In this document: one piece after another, positions 37,401 through 46,387 of the stretch
Position numbering within the stretch: position 1 is the first letter of the stretch
How the letters are laid out: the number at the start of each line of letters is the position of its first letter
Assembly: GCF_030758935.1 (NCBI RefSeq)
Contig: NZ_CP132333.1
Location: forward strand, 1,116,992 to 1,180,991
DNA from: Geothrix sp. PMB-07
GTDB lineage: Bacteria; Acidobacteriota; Holophagae; Holophagales; Holophagaceae
Direction: 5' to 3'
Length of the DNA stretch: 64,000 nucleotides
The notes under the pieces: model-generated
What the model saw: only the letters and a program-made list of their open reading frames with translations
Database searches by the model: none
Told to the model about the DNA's origin: nothing
Translations under genes and position numbers: made by a program

Positions 37401-37613
37401 GCGGGCATGGCCATCCTGAACATGGAGCGGGATCCCCTGCTCAGCCTCATGGAAGGCACCCAGGCCGGGGAAGTGAAGCTGAGCCTGGGGCTGGTGGAGA
37501 ACGGCTTCCGCTTCGTGCTGGTGCCCCTTCTGCTCCTGCTGGCGACCCTCAATCCTTCCTTCGGTGGTCTCCTGGTGCAGGTGTTCAACCCGCTCATGCA
37601 TCTTCTGAAGTGA
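34434..37613 (+). CDS. large multi-TM membrane protein with N-terminal extracytoplasmic region, unassigned
   Basis: A 1,059-residue protein that I do not recognise. A signal-like segment (about residues 5-28) is followed by some 510 mostly soluble residues, including a stretch near 365-430 (THVGISASDPQDLMFLAERI, NVSQAMDGMVMFGGYPV) whose pattern resembles a type I periplasmic binding domain, then about ten membrane helices between 545 and 1050, with a large soluble loop near 800-940. Start is TTG 34434; the ribosome site is weak. It is downstream of the C1 peptidase and likely in its operon. No enzyme motif is evident. Confidence 0.6.
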   Translation: MSKVFSPLTLGVGFTALLALVPGLGLGSTSPKPVMAAVAKTAETQESPGRGGVGTLLEQCLRDRARAGIAPVDVTILTLPDPQRTNMGLWFDLRLNAVQRAFRTFDFLPRSFYLPWGAKAKEGGDAGVSSAFPEPGLGLIWFAREGAAPAYHALFIVGESQALGVNREALRQALQLAARVVPADAGRRVSILGPQFSGSLTSLGAGLEAHFKDPSALNVRVQGTTTLDASGTKLLREALGPVEPRRLEISTWLCNLSGTAKESLLSWYMKEAGWPRDASKVALFTEANTAYRREVQAGEAMTQILFPMGLSRLRSERQAMERSLGKDGASELVLPSSLLGPAQEETQRGLDTVPQFAGDTIRNTELTLAGTILSLARRGYTHVGISASDPQDLMFLAERIRAYHPSCTLFTTSGNHSLFAHPNVSQAMDGMVMFGGYPVTDSVRALSLQKGELESPVRFTSEGEYATYYATLLLLDPARAKDPERAFWGRQGYVSIVKGGSVWPLRHGGLAVAREGGLVWDHDVEGRYREVATQSKDLVQYVHSRLRQLALLLVGLGLAMVWVFLGPLLGVAKVPSHEPGLSPYRNLLAGAVLALGTLSFLAMGYVLPLAVLRGSPWRDPFLGMSLLVWAALVGLTFWALSGRLGAMRALLLSLLALVPAALMALWGPKHFLDYMPNYLRFSSPGRGISMLPTMVLLAAGLALLLRTWFAVRRQGHEAFWPAPLGLSDPQILRLCHLRGLQFQPWTFAIVAILAGFQWFLPGGIIRPLMEGQGATLVVVAVASGLFTASLFLFWQFHRGWQDLRRVLEVLDFSSYRAAFAEVGGLVEWNAMRAMGRGLWMHRSSLRGREILNEQRDWVAEVEPDFPAHLEALDAIEEGTSKTRLGLGEYQKWRVRLAVALEMTACGDAVAAACGKNPAGAMAHQAEVDLFKALRAVHFIRQAFLVMRHLLIGSVGTLILLVLGVAAFDFQPKNDVLILLCGALLIMAAWAGMAILNMERDPLLSLMEGTQAGEVKLSLGLVENGFRFVLVPLLLLLATLNPSFGGLLVQVFNPLMHLLK

Positions 37614-37674
37614 TCCGACGCCACAGGGCCTGGCCGTGCTTCAATCAGCTGTCTGCCTGTTGGAGGGAGCCCGC

Positions 37675-38070
37675 ATGATCCCATCGCTCATCCTGGCCGC
37701 TGCCCTTGTCCTGGGCGCCGCACCGGCCCCTGATGCCACCCCGGAAGTCGTGGTGCAGAAGCAGGTGGAGGCCTACAACGCCCACAACCTGGATGCCTTT
37801 GTCGCCTGCTATGACGCGACCATTGAATTCCGCACCATGGACGGCAGGGTGGGCCCGGAAAAGGGCGTGGCGGCGCTTCGCAAGGGCTACGACGATCTCT
37901 TCAAACGCTTTCCCGCCTTGAAGGTGACGATCCTCAAGCGCATCACCCAGGGTGCCTTCGTCATCGACCAGGAGCAGGCCGAAGGCATGGGGCCCAATCC
38001 GGTGACCGTCACGGCCATCTACGAAGTGACGAAGGGCAGGATCGTCCACGTGTGGTTCATAGAGGGCTAA
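37675..38070 (+). CDS. exported SnoaL/NTF2-like small protein
   Basis: A 131-residue protein with a signal peptide (LILAAALVLGAA) and a mature NTF2-fold: EVVVQKQVEAYNAHNLDAFVACY, TIEFR, GAFVIDQEQ, IYEVTKGRIVHVWFIEG. The fold binds small ligands; here the ligand is unknown. It closely resembles the C-terminal domain of the amidohydrolase at 54337 (NAYNARD, PFVIDQEQF, AIYEVKDGLI). GGAGGGAG lies before the ATG. It may be the last gene of the sigma-54 controlled operon. Confidence 0.82.
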   Translation: MIPSLILAAALVLGAAPAPDATPEVVVQKQVEAYNAHNLDAFVACYDATIEFRTMDGRVGPEKGVAALRKGYDDLFKRFPALKVTILKRITQGAFVIDQEQAEGMGPNPVTVTAIYEVTKGRIVHVWFIEG

Positions 38071-38076
38071 AACGCG

Positions 38077-38949
38077 TTAGAGCCCCCGCGACCACTCGGG
38101 CCGCAGGGCCACGCGTCCCGCCAGGGCTTCATCGATGGCGGCCAGGATGGAATCCCGGTCCCGCGGCAGGCGACCGCCGATGGGCAGGTAGCTGGAGGCA
38201 TGGTTGGAGCGGAAGATGGCGCCGCTGGGCTGGGCCTCCTCCACGAACCAGCGCTGCTCTTGCAGCAGCTCATGCACGTCGGGCAGCTCGAAACGCCCCT
38301 GATCCTCCAGCCTTGAGATGGGGGTTCCCGGCACCACCGTGAGCGTGAGCGTCGACAGGAACTTGGGATCCATGGCTGTGGCCAGGCGCCCGGAGGCCCG
38401 CGCGTGCTCCTCGCTGCGTTCGCGACCTCCGGCGCCCAACAGGAAGATGAGGGACTGGTCCATGCCGGCTTCCCGGGCCTTGCGGGCGGCTTCGGCGTGC
38501 TCGGCGGCGGTGGCGCCCTTGGCGATGCGCCGCAGGGTGACGTCATCGCCGGATTCGGGGCCGATGTAGAGCAGCGACAGGCCCAGCTCCCGCAAGCGCT
38601 GAAGCTCCTCGGGCGTTTTCTCCAGCAGGTTGCGGGCCGTGGCGTAGGTGCTCACCCGGCGCAGGCGCGGGAAGGCCTGGGCCAGGGCCCGCAGGATGGG
38701 TTCCCAATGGCCCATGTCCATGCCCAGCGGATCGCCGTCGGCCACGAAGACATGGCGAACCAGGTCCGCGAAGCGGCCGCCGGCCTCGGTGATGTCGGCC
38801 AACACATCGTCAAGGGGGCGCACCCGGTACTGCTTGTCCCGGTACATGGCGCAGTAGGTGCAGGCGTTCCAGGAACACCCGAGGGTGGCCTGGAGGATGA
38901 AGGAATCGGCCTCACTGGGCGGGCGGAAGAGGGGTTCGTCGTAGCGCAC
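38077..38949 (-). CDS. radical SAM protein
   Basis: A 290-residue Fe-S enzyme. The cluster motif is CSWNACTYC (CX4CX2C) near residues 22-30, followed by AMYRDKQYRVR, GDPLGMD and LLYIGPESGDD, the typical pattern of the COG1032-like radical SAM group. The reaction is not known. GTG 38949 is the first start that leaves the motif near the N-terminus. Its last codons are seven bases from the end of the SnoaL gene (convergent); it is divergent from the aminotransferase gene. Confidence 0.85.
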   Translation of the reverse strand: MRYDEPLFRPPSEADSFILQATLGCSWNACTYCAMYRDKQYRVRPLDDVLADITEAGGRFADLVRHVFVADGDPLGMDMGHWEPILRALAQAFPRLRRVSTYATARNLLEKTPEELQRLRELGLSLLYIGPESGDDVTLRRIAKGATAAEHAEAARKAREAGMDQSLIFLLGAGGRERSEEHARASGRLATAMDPKFLSTLTLTVVPGTPISRLEDQGRFELPDVHELLQEQRWFVEEAQPSGAIFRSNHASSYLPIGGRLPRDRDSILAAIDEALAGRVALRPEWSRGL

Positions 38950-39045
38950 GGGTTCATTCTCTCGCAAACGGGACCCGTGCGGGATTCTTGGCGCAGTGAG
39001 AGTGTGTGCGCCACAATCACAACAGGCCTGATCCCTTGGAGCACC

Positions 39046-40200
39046 ATGCGCACCGCCCAACGCACCCACGGCTTCACCGAATCGGTCATTCGCGGCATGA
39101 CGCGGCTGGCCAACGAGCATGGGGCCATCAACCTGGCCCAGGGCTTTCCCAATTTCCCGGCGCCGGGCATCATCAAGCAGGCTGCGGTGGCGGCCATCCG
39201 GGCCGACGTGAATCAGTACGCCATCACCTGGGGCTCGAAGCGCCTGCGGGAAGCGCTGTCGCGGAAGATGCAGGCCTTCTACGGTCTGGCGGTGGATCCG
39301 GAAACGGAAATCACGGTGACTTGCGGTGCCACCGAAGCCATGGCCTCCGTGCTGCTGGCCCTGGTGGACCCCCGCGAAGAAGTGGTGGTCTTCGAGCCCT
39401 GGTACGAGAACTACGGCCCCGACGCGGTGCTCTGCGGCGCGAAGCCCGTGAACGTGCCGCTGCCCGTGGGCCAGCCCCTGGACCTTGACCGGTTGGCCCG
39501 TGCCTTCGGGCCGCAGACCCGCGCCATCATCCTGAACACGCCCAACAACCCCACGGGCAAGGTCTTCACGGCCGAGGAGTTGGCGGGCATCGCGGCGCTG
39601 TGCCAACGGCATGACGCCTATGTCATCACCGATGAGATCTACGAACACATCGTCTACGACGGCGTGCACATCCCCATGGCCACGCTGCCGGGCATGGCGG
39701 AGCGCACCATCACCATTTCGGGTGCCTCGAAAACCTACGCCATCACGGGCTGGCGCATCGGCACCATCATCGCCCCGCGGGAGCTGACGGCCGCCATCCG
39801 CAAGGTGCACGACTTCCTCACGGTGGGCGCGCCCGCGCCCCTGCAGGACGCCGTCGCGGTGGCCATGGATGAACTGCCCCGCGGCTACTACACCGAAATG
39901 GCCGAGGCCTACCGTCAGCGCCGCGACCTGCTCTGCGGCGCGCTGACCCGTGCGGGCTTCCAGCTGCAACCGCCCCAGGGCGCCTACTACGTGCTGGCGG
40001 ACTACTCGGCACTGAGCCAGGAGGATGATGTGGCCTTTGCCACCCGCCTGGTGAAAGAGGCCGGCGTGGCCACGGTGCCGCTCTCGAGCTTCATCTCCGA
40101 TCCGGCCTCGTCGCGCATGGTGCGCTTCGCCTTCTGCAAGACCGATGACCTGCTGGAGACTGCAGCACAGCGCCTGCTGGCCTTCGCCTCCAGCCGGTGA
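39046..40200 (+). CDS. class I/II aminotransferase
   Basis: A 384-residue PLP enzyme. The substrate-binding start is INLAQGFPNFPAPG, the PLP motif NTPNNPTGK, then VITDEIYEHIVYD and the Schiff-base Lys in SGASKTYAITGWRIG; the Arg for the carboxylate is in RFAFCK. It resembles kynurenine/glutamine transaminase and methionine aminotransferase (YbdL-like). The next two genes make serine-derived sulfur amino acids, which fits a methionine or related role. GGAG lies before the ATG at 39046. Confidence 0.9.
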   Translation: MRTAQRTHGFTESVIRGMTRLANEHGAINLAQGFPNFPAPGIIKQAAVAAIRADVNQYAITWGSKRLREALSRKMQAFYGLAVDPETEITVTCGATEAMASVLLALVDPREEVVVFEPWYENYGPDAVLCGAKPVNVPLPVGQPLDLDRLARAFGPQTRAIILNTPNNPTGKVFTAEELAGIAALCQRHDAYVITDEIYEHIVYDGVHIPMATLPGMAERTITISGASKTYAITGWRIGTIIAPRELTAAIRKVHDFLTVGAPAPLQDAVAVAMDELPRGYYTEMAEAYRQRRDLLCGALTRAGFQLQPPQGAYYVLADYSALSQEDDVAFATRLVKEAGVATVPLSSFISDPASSRMVRFAFCKTDDLLETAAQRLLAFASSR

Positions 40201-40206
40201 TCATCC

Positions 40207-41184
40207 TCAAATCATCCAGTCATCGGGCAGCGCCTGCTTGAATTCCTGGGGCTTGCGGTCCTTGTATTGCAGTTCGGGGTTCTTCACGCTGACGCGCGTT
40301 TGCGGCGGCACGGACTGGGTGACGAACACGTTGCTGCTGATGATCGCTTCTTCGCCGATGACGGTTTCGCCGCCCAGGATGGAGGCGCCGGAGTAGACGG
40401 TGACGCGATCTTTCAAGGTGGGATGGCGCTTCACACCGCGAAGGGATTGGCCGCCCCGCGTGGAGAGCGCTCCCAGGGTGACGCCCTGATAGATCTTCAC
40501 GTACTGGCCGATGGTGGTGGTTTCGCCGATGACCACGCCGGTGCCGTGGTCGATGAAGAAATAGTCGCCGATGGTGGCGCCCGGGTGGATGTCCACGCCC
40601 GTGAGGGCGTGGGCATACTCGCTCATGATGCGGGGAATGAGGGGCACGTTCAGGCCGTGCAGTTCGTGGGCGATGCGGTGCACGGTGATGGCGAACACGC
40701 CAGGGTAGGAGAAGATCACTTCGTCGGTGTCGCCGGCGGCGGGATCACCGTCGAAGGCCGCCTGCACGTCCGTGGCGAGGGTGGCGCGCAGCCTGGGGAT
40801 GGCGGCGAGGAAGGTCTGCACGATGGATTCGGCGGTGGCCTCCACATCCTGGCAGGGACTTCCGTGACGCGTGGCCTGGTGGCGCAGCACGTTGAGGATC
40901 TGCTCAAGGAGCAGGCCCCGGATCTCGCCCAGCAGCTCGCCCACGTAGTACTCGAGGGTCTGAGTGGTCAGGTTCTGCTTGCCGAAGTATCCGGGGAAGA
41001 GCAGCTCGCGCAGCTTCTTCACCAGATCGATCACCGCGTCCCGGTTTGGCAGGGAGCCTGCATCGATGTGGCGGGTGAGGGGTTCCGCCAGATCGCTGGC
41101 CACGATGGCCGCCACCAGCGCGGTGAAATCGCTGGAGGAACGGTCAACCCGCTTCAGAGGGCGGATGGGGGACGCCTGGGGCAT
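40207..41184 (-). CDS. epsC: serine O-acetyltransferase, long form
   Basis: A 325-residue enzyme that activates serine for cysteine synthesis. The N-terminal helical domain is long, as in the EpsC-type form. The left-handed beta-helix has [48 protein letters not shown] and [20 protein letters not shown] 41184 has GGAG upstream. It follows the MetY gene on the minus strand by 62 bases. Feedback inhibition by cysteine is expected from the family. Confidence 0.92.
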   Translation of the reverse strand: MPQASPIRPLKRVDRSSSDFTALVAAIVASDLAEPLTRHIDAGSLPNRDAVIDLVKKLRELLFPGYFGKQNLTTQTLEYYVGELLGEIRGLLLEQILNVLRHQATRHGSPCQDVEATAESIVQTFLAAIPRLRATLATDVQAAFDGDPAAGDTDEVIFSYPGVFAITVHRIAHELHGLNVPLIPRIMSEYAHALTGVDIHPGATIGDYFFIDHGTGVVIGETTTIGQYVKIYQGVTLGALSTRGGQSLRGVKRHPTLKDRVTVYSGASILGGETVIGEEAIISSNVFVTQSVPPQTRVSVKNPELQYKDRKPQEFKQALPDDWMI

Positions 41185-41246
41185 GGGGACTCCGGATCGA
41201 GGGGTGCGTGCGGGCCTGGATGATTGTAAGGACAAGTGCGAGGGAA

Positions 41247-42536
<1,290 letters not shown>

Positions 42537-42668
42537 GGGAGTCTCCAAGGGGAAGGTTGGCGCTGGGGTGGGAAAAGGTGTTCCATGGCTCTCGTGGGTG
42601 CCTCGTGGGGGATTTCGTTCGACCTCGCTCGACAGCGTCCGACATGGCGCGGCAAGGGGTGGGCACGC

Positions 42669-43127
42669 TTAGTCCGCTGCATGGGCGGCATCCTTCCGGG
42701 CGAGCAGGGACTGGAGAAGGCTGTGGGCCTTGCAGCCCACGCAGTAGCCGAAGAAGGCCTCCAGCGCGGCGCAGAGCAGCAGAAGCGATGCGATCACCAG
42801 GGCTGTCGTGCCGTGCTGGCGCCACAGGGCGAGGGCGAAGCCCAGGGAGAAGAGCGCGCCGAGGAGCGCCGCAAATCGTTTGGGGCCCGCATTGATGGGC
42901 TGAGGGGCCCAGCCCACGGCCGCGCGAAGGGCCTTTGCGACCTGGGCGATGAGGCTGAAGGTCGTCCATCCGCGGCTTCGCAGGGCGAAATCCGCGGCCA
43001 GAAGCAGGGGGATCCACCACCGACCGAGCCAGAGGCCTGACAGGGCGATAGCCAGCACAAGGCCAGCGCCGATGCGCGTGGCGCGTTCATCGACCAGGTC
43101 GGGGGAGATGGGGCAGTTCTCAGGCAT
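42669..43127 (-). CDS. DUF4395 family membrane protein
   Basis: A 152-residue protein with three to four membrane helices. The N-terminus (CPISPDLVDERATRIGAG) and the cysteine pair FGYCVGCKAHS match DUF4395, whose members often sit by redox genes; the function is unknown. ATG 43127 has GGAAG upstream. A longer frame starts at 43169 in TGATG overlap with the dapA stop, so the two are probably coupled in some way. Confidence 0.7.
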   Translation of the reverse strand: MPENCPISPDLVDERATRIGAGLVLAIALSGLWLGRWWIPLLLAADFALRSRGWTTFSLIAQVAKALRAAVGWAPQPINAGPKRFAALLGALFSLGFALALWRQHGTTALVIASLLLLCAALEAFFGYCVGCKAHSLLQSLLARKDAAHAAD

Positions 43128-43168
43128 GGCGGCTTCCAGGGGGGGACGGGATGAAAGGGGAGCGGACA

Positions 43169-44071
43169 TCAGGCCACCAGGGCCCTCTGCATGGCGGCGG
43201 CCAGAACCTTGCGTGTCTCCAGCGAGGCGGCCATCAAGGGCACCCGCAGGTGATTGCCGCACACGCCCAGATGTTTGAGCAGGGCCTTGAGGGGGATGGG
43301 ATTGCTTTCGTGGAAGAGGGCCTCGATGAGCGGGGCAAGCTGCTCCTGCAGGCGCGCGGCTTCCTCCGTGCGCCCCGCCAGGGCCGTGCGCACCAGTTCC
43401 GCCACCCATTCGGGATAGGCGTTCCCCAGGACGCTGACCAGCCCGCGGGCGCCCAGGGCGATGCTCGGCGCGGCCAGGGCGTCATCTCCCGCCAGCAGCA
43501 GTTTGCCCATGGGGAGGTCCCGGGCGATCTGCTCGATCTGGGCCAGGTCCCCGCTGCTCTCCTTCACGCCGATGAGTTCCGGGATGCGCCACAGGGCCCT
43601 CAGTGTGGCCGGTTCCAGGTTCACGCCGGTGCGCGAAGGCACGTTATAGGCGAGCAGGGGAAAGCCGGGAACGGCCTCGGCGATGGCCTGGTAGTGGGCC
43701 ACCAGGCCGTTCTGCGTGGGGCGGTTGTAGTAGGGCGTCACCACGAGGGCAGCGCGGGCGCCCAGCTGCCGTGCGCGGCGGGTCCAGGCGATGGCCTGCC
43801 GGGTGGAGTTTGATCCGGTGCCGACGATCACCGGGCGTCCCGCCGCTTCCTCCAGGGCCGCGAGGAGGACCACGTCGCGCTCCACGTCTTCCAGGGCGGA
43901 GGCCTCGCCGGTGGATCCCAGCGGCAGGACAGCCTGAGCCCCGCCCTTGAGGGCCCGGCGCACCAGGCGCCGCAGGGCGGGAAGGTCAATGACGTGCTCC
44001 TCGGTGAAGGGGGTCGGCAGGGCCACGGTGAGCCCCGACAGCTGCCGGGCGATGACGGAAAGGTGATTCAT
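43169..44071 (-). CDS. dapA: 4-hydroxy-tetrahydrodipicolinate synthase
   Basis: A 300-residue enzyme that condenses pyruvate and aspartate semialdehyde in lysine and diaminopimelate synthesis. GSTGEA (52-57), the proton-relay Tyr in AYNVPSRTG (142) and the Schiff-base Lys in GVKESSG (170) are in place, then GDDALAAPSIALGARGLVSVLGN. ATG 44071 overlaps the stop of the upstream 122-residue frame (ATGA). A start at 44083 is possible. Confidence 0.94.
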   Translation of the reverse strand: MNHLSVIARQLSGLTVALPTPFTEEHVIDLPALRRLVRRALKGGAQAVLPLGSTGEASALEDVERDVVLLAALEEAAGRPVIVGTGSNSTRQAIAWTRRARQLGARAALVVTPYYNRPTQNGLVAHYQAIAEAVPGFPLLAYNVPSRTGVNLEPATLRALWRIPELIGVKESSGDLAQIEQIARDLPMGKLLLAGDDALAAPSIALGARGLVSVLGNAYPEWVAELVRTALAGRTEEAARLQEQLAPLIEALFHESNPIPLKALLKHLGVCGNHLRVPLMAASLETRKVLAAAMQRALVA

Positions 44072-44436
44072 GAGGCCCACCATTCGGAGAGGCGGTCGAG
44101 GGAACCGCCGTGGGGGGTGTTTGACAGGCCGGTTTGGGGCGGGGCGGTGGACAGGACATCAACCTTCCCCACCGGCATGCTCAGCGGAATGAGGAGGGCT
44201 TCCTCGTTGGGAAGGAGGCCTGTAAAGGGAACAGCTCCTTCCCGGAAACCCAGACCACCCCGATCCACCTCCAGCAGGATGACTGCCCGTTGGGGATGTC
44301 CAAAAGCGGGACCAGGGCCCCTTCCGGCTTCAGCTGAACCAGATGGGTTGGTTAGGGGAGGACCCTCGAACCTGGTTCCGCGGCGAAAAAGCCCGGGGGT
44401 ACGGTCTTGAAGATGGATATGGCTGTCCTTGCCCAT
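44068..44436 (-). CDS. hypothetical protein, possibly PilZ-like, coupled to dapA
   Basis: A 122-residue Gly/Pro/Leu-rich frame. RRGTR near residues 18-22 and LLEVDRGGLGF near 54-64 recall the RxxxR and DxSxxG elements of c-di-GMP-binding PilZ domains, though the Ser is replaced. The ATG at 44436 has GGGAAG upstream, and its stop overlaps the dapA start in ATGA, which argues for translation. A PilZ-like domain is a guess. Upstream lies a perfect hairpin. Confidence 0.45.
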   Translation of the reverse strand: MGKDSHIHLQDRTPGLFRRGTRFEGPPLTNPSGSAEAGRGPGPAFGHPQRAVILLEVDRGGLGFREGAVPFTGLLPNEEALLIPLSMPVGKVDVLSTAPPQTGLSNTPHGGSLDRLSEWWAS

Positions 44437-44472
44437 GGTCGCTTCCCTGTGTGTGTGGACTGCGGCTTTCCA

Positions 44473-44490
44473 TGGGACCGTCAGGTCCCA
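44473..44490. promoter_or_regulatory. perfect hairpin upstream of the 122-residue gene
   Basis: TGGGACC GTCA GGTCCCA, a seven-pair stem with a four-base loop, in the leader of the 122-residue gene. No T run. It could be an attenuator or the end of the receiver-SpoIIE transcript upstream. Confidence 0.4.
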
Positions 44491-44591
44491 GAAGCATCAG
44501 CAACAACACAGACAGCGCATAGTCCTCCCAAGGATCGGAAAGCCTAGCACATCCTTTTCTGAGGGCGCAAGTCGACCGTAGAGGGCGGCCA

Positions 44592-46286
44592 TCAGGTGTC
44601 CGCGGCGTAGAGGCTGAAGCTCACCTCATTGCCGATGTCGTTGAAGGCCAGGTCTCGGCCCAGGGCGTTCAGCAGGATGAGGCCCCGGCCATGGGGTTTT
44701 CCGGGTGCATCTTCGGTCGCGGACAAAGCCCGCCGCCAATCGAAGCCCCGCCCGGGATCGGACACCTGCACGAACAGGTGGGAGAATTCGCCGTCCGGGG
44801 TGCGGTTGACGAGGATCTCCACGCCCACGAACTTCGCGTGCGCCACCGACAGCTGGGCGATGCGGGCAGCCTCGTAGATCTCGAATTCGGATTCCTTGAG
44901 GGCCGAATCCAGGTCGAGCACACCATGATCCACGGCGTTCACGATGGCCTCGGAGAGCAGCAGGGCCAGGATCTGGGAGACCTCCTCGGGCACGCCCTGG
45001 CGTCCCAGGAAGCTCACGAGGTTGGAACCCAGGTCACGGTAGTTCAGCGCCCGCGGATCGAAGGTGAATCGCAGGGTGATGCCGGTTTCCGTTTCGCGCG
45101 CAGGGGCCGCCAGATCCAGCGACCGAGCGGGCCTGGCCTGCTCGGGGTGGAAGGGCCAAAGACACCAGCTCACGTCATCGGCCAACTCCCGGTCCCGGAT
45201 GCGCTCATCCATGAGGTCCTGCAGCAGGTCCGTGAAGCGGGCTTCACCGCCTTTCTGAAACAGGCCCAGGCACTCACCTTCCTCGACGATTTCGGACAGG
45301 CCATCGCTGCACGCAAAGAAGCAGTCGCCCGCCTCCAACCGCAGGCGGTGCACTTCCACCGGACCCAGTTCCCGCTGGATGCCCAGGGGAATGCAGGTGG
45401 AGGGGAACCGCACCAGGCTGCCATCGCGGCGGAAGACGTAGGCGTCCGGCATGCCCGCGCTGGCCACGGACAAATCCCCCGTGTGCATGTCCATGCGGAA
45501 CAGCAGGACGCAGGAGAATCGGCCTCCTGGCAGCAGCTCGCGCAGCTTGCGGTTGATCTCGGACAGGAGGCCGGGCAGGGGGAAATCCCGCGCCGAAAGG
45601 GCGTTGAACACATCCATGGTGGGGATCTCGGAAATGCCCGCCATCAGGCCGTGGCCCATGGGATCGCAGATCATGCCGAAGTGGATGCCCGGCGCGCCCA
45701 CGTGGTAGGCGCAAACATCGCCATTGATGCGGCGAGTGGACATCGTCTCCATGATGAAGCCCTTGGGGAGCGAAGCCTTGCTCTGCTCCACCTGCCGTCC
45801 CAGCACGTGCTTGAGCACGGAGATTTCGTAGTGCTCTTCAACCTCGCGCGCCAGCAGGCCCGCATGGGCGGCCGCCATCTGGGCGATGGCCCGGATGCGC
45901 GTCCGCAGCTCGGGGCCATTGAAGGGCTTGGTGAGGAATTCCACGGCCCCGGCATCCAGGCATTCCTTCAGCACCTCCAGCTCGCCCAGCACGGTGAACA
46001 CCACGATGGGCACGAAGAGGGGCAGATCTCCGAAACGCTGTTTGATGGAGGCCCGGATCTGACGGGTGAGTTCGGCTCCGTTGATGCCGGGCATCTTGTA
46101 GTCCGTGAGCACCAGGTCGGGCGCTTCTTCGAGGAAGAGCCTCAGGCCCTCCTCGCCGTCCTCGGCCAGCAGCACCTCGAAACCATCCGCCTCCAGCACG
46201 CCCTTGGCGAAGCTCCGGGTGACGGAATCATCGTCCACCACAAGGATCTTCAGCGCGGTTTGATCGTTGGGGCGCAGCACGGGCAT
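44592..46286 (-). CDS. receiver, SpoIIE-type phosphatase and HATPase protein
   Basis: A 564-residue signalling protein of three domains. Receiver: ILVVDDDSVT, phosphate Asp in LVLTDYKMPG, Lys in FLTKPFNG. The middle is a PP2C/SpoIIE serine phosphatase (GDVCAYHV, DPMGHGLMAG, FACSDGLSE, and ADDVSW). The C-terminus is a GHKL ATPase of the anti-sigma/RsbW type (LLLSEAIVNAVDHG and GRGLILLNAL). This layout is known for phosphatase-kinase switches acting on anti-sigma antagonists. ATG 46286 has AGGAAGG eight bases upstream. No partner gene is adjacent. Confidence 0.9.
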   Translation of the reverse strand: MPVLRPNDQTALKILVVDDDSVTRSFAKGVLEADGFEVLLAEDGEEGLRLFLEEAPDLVLTDYKMPGINGAELTRQIRASIKQRFGDLPLFVPIVVFTVLGELEVLKECLDAGAVEFLTKPFNGPELRTRIRAIAQMAAAHAGLLAREVEEHYEISVLKHVLGRQVEQSKASLPKGFIMETMSTRRINGDVCAYHVGAPGIHFGMICDPMGHGLMAGISEIPTMDVFNALSARDFPLPGLLSEINRKLRELLPGGRFSCVLLFRMDMHTGDLSVASAGMPDAYVFRRDGSLVRFPSTCIPLGIQRELGPVEVHRLRLEAGDCFFACSDGLSEIVEEGECLGLFQKGGEARFTDLLQDLMDERIRDRELADDVSWCLWPFHPEQARPARSLDLAAPARETETGITLRFTFDPRALNYRDLGSNLVSFLGRQGVPEEVSQILALLLSEAIVNAVDHGVLDLDSALKESEFEIYEAARIAQLSVAHAKFVGVEILVNRTPDGEFSHLFVQVSDPGRGFDWRRALSATEDAPGKPHGRGLILLNALGRDLAFNDIGNEVSFSLYAADT

Positions 46287-46387
46287 GGGGCCCCTTCCTG
46301 GGAAGGCGTCGGCTCCCCTAGGTTCGGGCCCTTTTCCCCTGGTCATGAGTCCTGGATGCCCCATGCGGCGCGTCCGTGGATGGCGGC

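Noticed and set aside
33381-37601. 1,406-codon minus-strand open frame opposite the peptidase and large membrane protein genes
   Set aside because: Low-complexity Gln/His/Pro/Gly-rich translation with no domain, fully opposite two plausible genes; a shadow of high-GC third codon positions.
38077-39969. Long upstream extension (about 340 codons) of the radical SAM frame
   Set aside because: The extension lies opposite the aminotransferase and has no domain; the GTG at 38949 leaves the Fe-S motif at the expected distance.
42537-42668. Possible SAM or SAH riboswitch upstream of metY
   Set aside because: No conserved blocks of SAM-I, SAM-II or SAH classes could be recognised on the relevant strand.
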